Source of the DNA: Chara braunii
Lineage: Eukaryota > Streptophyta > Charophyceae > Charales > Characeae
Direction of reading: 5' to 3'
Assembly (NCBI GenBank): GCA_003427395.1
Contig: BFEA01000328.1
Coordinates: 1,076,881 to 1,109,696 of the forward strand
DNA length: 32,816 nt
Shown: piece after piece, positions 30,464 to 32,816 of the stretch
Layout of the letters: each line of letters starts with the position of its first letter
How positions within the stretch are numbered: position 1 is the first letter of the stretch
Notes under the pieces: generated by a model
The model's input: the letters and a program-made list of their open reading frames with translations, nothing else
Database searches by the model: none
Told to the model about the DNA's origin: nothing
Program-made: the position numbers and the translations under genes

Positions 30464-30917
30464 GGATACATTTTGAAGCAGTTTTGGCGACCACTTCGTG
30501 TCCAGCAATTCGGCGGAAATGTCCGAATTGCTGCACTTTGTGCNTGGAGGCTCGCAAGAGTCGGTCAAGTACAAAATACAGGTAGGTCCTGCGCTATCAT
30601 GAAGGGTCGAAGAGAAAGCACTTGGTTGAAACAAAGTTCGACCATGAGTGACATATAAAAGATTCTTCAATGGTCGCCATATGCTTGTCTGCTTTGAGTC
30701 TTTTGCAGCTCCGCAAATTTTGAATACCCATTCATTGGTTCCTTGTAGAAGATTATATCATGGGCCCAGCCGCCCAGGCCCAGAGCCGAAAAATAAGAAA
30801 ACGCATTCCAAAAAAAAGTGTAGGCAAGGGTATTGAAGGGGCTAAGGGTTAATTAATAAAGATTGCAGCAAGAGTGAGCAAGTCATAAAAAAGGCGCAAA
30901 GGGAGCAAGGGACTTAC
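30464..30917. other. Intron sequence next to the ABCC exon
   Basis: Contains one N (30544) and an 11-bp perfect hairpin at 30503-30533 with a 9-nt loop. No coding feature. Confidence 0.5.
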
Positions 30918-31048
30918 ACCCCAGATAAAGGCACCGTATATCAACAGATCGTCAAGTTGTCGAACATCATTTGAAATCAGGTTGATGCACTTCCCGGTTG
31001 TCGTATGCGCTAGTGAGCCAGCAGTCAATTGCAGGAGCTTCCTATTCA
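30918..31048 (-). CDS. ABCC-type ABC transporter exon (TMD1), upstream exon
   Basis: Minus-strand exon of 131 bases. The acceptor is a pyrimidine-rich stretch ending CCCTTGCAG just before 31048; the donor is GTAAGT after 30918. The exon starts with the last two bases of a split codon, then 43 codons: NRKLLQLTAGSLAHTTTGKC, INLISNDVRQLDD, LLIYGAFIWG. This matches the ABCC/MRP block (YRKALRLS...TTGQIVNLMSNDV..FD....FLW). It continues without a gap into the exon at 12192-12088 (GPLEALVV). The longer open frame around it (31157-30849) simply reads through both splice sites. No other exon of the gene was recognised upstream to the window edge. Confidence 0.88.
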
Positions 31049-32269
31049 CTGCAAGGGACAACAGTAGGAAAGGATTTCCATTCAGCAACAGAACCTTATG
31101 GTAGTGTCTCCAATGTAGTTTTTCATAAATGAACATTCCACGAATAGATTGGAGCATTTTGTCCCAAAAAAGACGACCTACTCAGTCAATTCCCTGTTGT
31201 TCAGGGTAATCAAGGCTGGCAGGGATCTCCTGTTACCTTTCAAAACTATAGGATAGTCTGTTTTGAGCAGGTAGTCTTGAGATTTCTGAGTAGTGGTCAA
31301 AATCTCAAAGTTCAAAATTCTGTTTCCTTTGGGTAGGTTTCTAGCCTCATTTTCATGAACTTTTGATATCTTTTCTGAACGTACTCATTACGTACTCATT
31401 ATGGGACGCTGGGCCCGGTTCCCAGTTCGTGCCAATTGTGAGGATATGGTTGTATCTATGGGACGCTGGACCCGGTTTCCAGCAGGTGATGCTCCCCACC
31501 AATAGATGGAGCTTGTTTTTTTCAAAAAAAAAAAAAAAAAAAAAAAACTTTAGGATAGATAGAATAGAACTTAAACGAGAACTTCTGTTTATTAGTAGGA
31601 TTGTAATTCTTTGGTCCCCGTTTTCAGCATTCGGTTGTTTGAATTTTAGGATTATTATCCAGTCAGGACTGGTAGGATAGGATCTTGCGGTGAACTATAA
31701 GCTAAACCGGCTGAGGCTGCCGGGATAACTCCGGGTTGAATTGTGAGGTCCCCGGCCTCATCATGATGGACTCCTTTTCTGGAAATATATGAGACACTTT
31801 GTTTAAAAAAAAAAAAGAAAAAAAAAAAAGAAGAAGAATTAAGCAATTCGGATATAATCTCTTGGTGATCATTGGGTCCAAAGAAAGCAGCGCACTACCC
31901 CAACATCCATCCAAAACGACAATGAACACTGTCGGTAAACTTGTTTGGATCTAGCCTTCTTATTTAGTTTTCTCAAATCCCCTTTCCACGGCATCTTTTA
32001 TTTTGGGGGACATTAGTCCGTTTCCTTCTCGACAAGCAAGTCCAAATTACAGTCAATGCTAGGCTACCAGAGTGGCCCGGGACCACTTGCACGCCCGGGC
32101 TGCCAAAAAAAATAAAAATAAATAATAAATAAATAAAACAAATGGTAAAGAATTTCTATGTGACCCTGAGGCAATAGTTGTTCAGTTTTTCTTTTTTTTT
32201 GCATAACTGCCATAACATAGTTTTTCTGCGTTTTTTAAACCGTTTTTTTTGTCAAGGTGCAAGGTACGT
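31049..32269. other. Probable upstream ABCC intron: short hairpins and A-rich tracts
   Basis: Includes the direct repeat cgtactcatta twice (31380-31401), a pair of related hairpins (31409-31425, 31466-31482), A runs at about 31525-31547 and 31805-31830, an AAAT-rich tract near 32105-32150, and a 7-bp GCCCGGG stem near 32078-32102. No gene recognised. Confidence 0.5.
31399..31482. repeat. Two copies of a hairpin motif, 57 bp apart
   Basis: tatgggacgctgg followed by a hairpin CTGGG-CCCGGTT-CCCAG, then again with CTGGA-CCCGGTT-TCCAG. The fifth stem pair changes from G-C to A-T on both sides. Confidence 0.75.
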
Positions 32270-32671
32270 CTAAGTAAGACCCTCACGACAAATAGGACAA
32301 CTGTCATAAGGATGCGGGCGATGGTAGCAGCCCTCCCGCTGATCCATAGGACGAAAACCATTCAGGTAAGCAACTTCGTCACAGCAGGAGCCAGGGCGGC
32401 TAGCATTAACCATACCTCTGAAGCATGCACGACAGAGGGCATGCCAGTTGCAGGCCATGACGATTGTGGGGCATTCACCATCACAGTTAAGTGCACATTC
32501 ACTATAACGCCCGCAGGCACAGATGGGACATACTGCATCTGGATGTAGAGGATGTTCACAATCCGGATACAGGTGGCATCCCTGCCGACAGGAGGCCCGA
32601 ACAATTATATGGTTGTAGTGATGTCGACAAATGTCCCATCTGTGCCTGCGGGCGCTATAGTGAATGTGCAC
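32270..32671 (-). CDS. C3HC4 RING-finger protein, small ORF
   Basis: 133 codons, ATG at 32671 to TAG at 32272-32270. The C-terminal 88 residues hold a full RING ligand set: CPIC (32530-32519), 22 residues, C-x2-H-x2-C-x2-C in ACNWHALCRACF, 41 residues, then CPIC (32299-32288). RING domains recruit E2 ubiquitin-conjugating enzymes. The first ~45 residues are read across the centre of the inverted repeat and contain further Cys/His (SCRQGCHLYPDCEH); they may not be native. It lies on the ABCC strand, inside its presumed intron. It could be a complete small gene, an exon, or a transposon-carried fragment. Confidence 0.6.
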   Translation of the reverse strand: MHIHYSARRHRWDICRHHYNHIIVRASCRQGCHLYPDCEHPLHPDAVCPICACGRYSECALNCDGECPTIVMACNWHALCRACFRGMVNASRPGSCCDEVAYLNGFRPMDQREGCYHRPHPYDSCPICREGLT

Positions 32672-32816
32672 TTAACTGTGATGGTGAACGGCCCACAATC
32701 GTCATGGCCTGCAACCGGCATGCCCTCTGTCGTGCATGCTTCAGAGGTATGGTTAATGCTAGCCGCCCTGGCTCCTGCTGTGACGAAGTTGCTTACCTGA
32801 ATGGTTTTCGTCCTAT
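32346..32816. repeat. Inverted repeat of a RING-coding segment
   Basis: The left arm 32346-32530 and right arm 32632-32816 are reverse complements with only a few differences, around a 101-bp spacer. The right arm is cut by the window end, so the repeat may be longer. Confidence 0.9.
32491..32816 (+). pseudogene. Partial inverted copy of the RING domain, open at window end
   Basis: Plus-strand frame open from after TAA 32488-32490 to the window edge, with no ATG before the domain. From 32632 it reads CPICACGRYSECALNCDG, then IVMACNRHALCRACFRG, the same RING start as the minus-strand ORF with changes Cys-to-Arg before PTIV and Trp-to-Arg in ACNRH. The zinc ligands seen so far are kept. The second half of the domain would lie outside the window. 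Confidence 0.6.

Larger units (their letters stand above)
12193..30917 (-). other. 18.7-kb intron of the ABCC gene filled with retroelements
   Basis: The donor is GTAAGT at 30917-30912, and the acceptor is CAG ending at 12193 after a T/C-rich stretch. The flanking exons are phase-compatible and encode contiguous residues of one transmembrane domain. The intron holds two inverted LTRs, Gypsy gag and pol remnants, a hairpin-dense segment and an N-speckled block. Correct contig order through the N-rich part is assumed. Confidence 0.75.

Noticed and set aside
30849-31157. 102-codon uninterrupted ABCC-like gene
   Set aside because: Only the middle 43 codons match ABCC proteins and they are bounded by an acceptor and a GTAAGT donor; the ends are intron read-through.
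32249-32800. Frames antisense or shifted to the RING copies (MSRCKVRL..., MFTIRIQV...)
   Set aside because: Shadow frames created by the inverted repeat; only the Cys/His-bearing frames fit a domain.

Overview
This is a eukaryotic nuclear window dominated by decayed retrotransposons. The plant-type initiator-tRNA-Met primer binding site, the plant-style LINE proteins (gag-like ORF1 with a zinc knuckle, APE endonuclease, reverse transcriptase, zf-RVT) and canonical GT-AG introns point to a green-lineage organism with a large repeat-rich genome. A charophyte alga such as Chara is my best guess, but that is inference.

The only clear host gene is on the minus strand. Two exons of an ABCC-type (ABCC4/MRP-like) ABC transporter, at 31048-30918 and 12192-12088, encode directly adjacent parts of the first transmembrane domain. 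They are separated by one intron of about 18.7 kb. Nearly everything between 12.2 and 30.9 kb is therefore intronic, and 1-12.0 kb and 31.05-32.8 kb are probably flanking introns.

Layout. 1-850: microsatellites and unannotated sequence. 853-11469: a LINE insertion in which a minus-strand ORF1 (2938-869) and a G-rich/CpG-rich stretch (2939-5280) precede a plus-strand ORF1 tail and ORF2 (5291-10505). A 16-bp direct repeat at both ends suggests one 5'-inverted (twin-primed) insertion. 12088-12192: ABCC exon. 12630-13777: an LTR in plus orientation. 13.8-19.4 kb: mostly unrecognised sequence, with an N-speckled block at 15.4-17.7 kb and a 44-nt foldback at 14.4 kb. 19.4-21.2 kb: a Ty3/Gypsy pol remnant (RNase H and integrase, minus strand). 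21.2-26.5 kb: an unrecognised segment very rich in short perfect hairpins, with a 38-bp tandem array and a 68-nt A run. 26.5-28.1 kb: a Gypsy gag remnant (minus). 29322-30463: the matching 5' LTR with its PBS, inverted relative to the first LTR. 30918-31048: ABCC exon. 32.27-32.82 kb: a C3HC4 RING-finger ORF facing an inverted partial copy of itself.

The two LTRs are identical over 612 bp but differ by about 5-8% on both sides of that tract. Almost every in-frame stop in the LINE and Gypsy remnants can be explained by one C-to-T or G-to-A transition. No intact autonomous element is present. The least explained parts are the hairpin-dense 5.2-kb segment, the RING inverted repeat and the mosaic inverted LTR pair.
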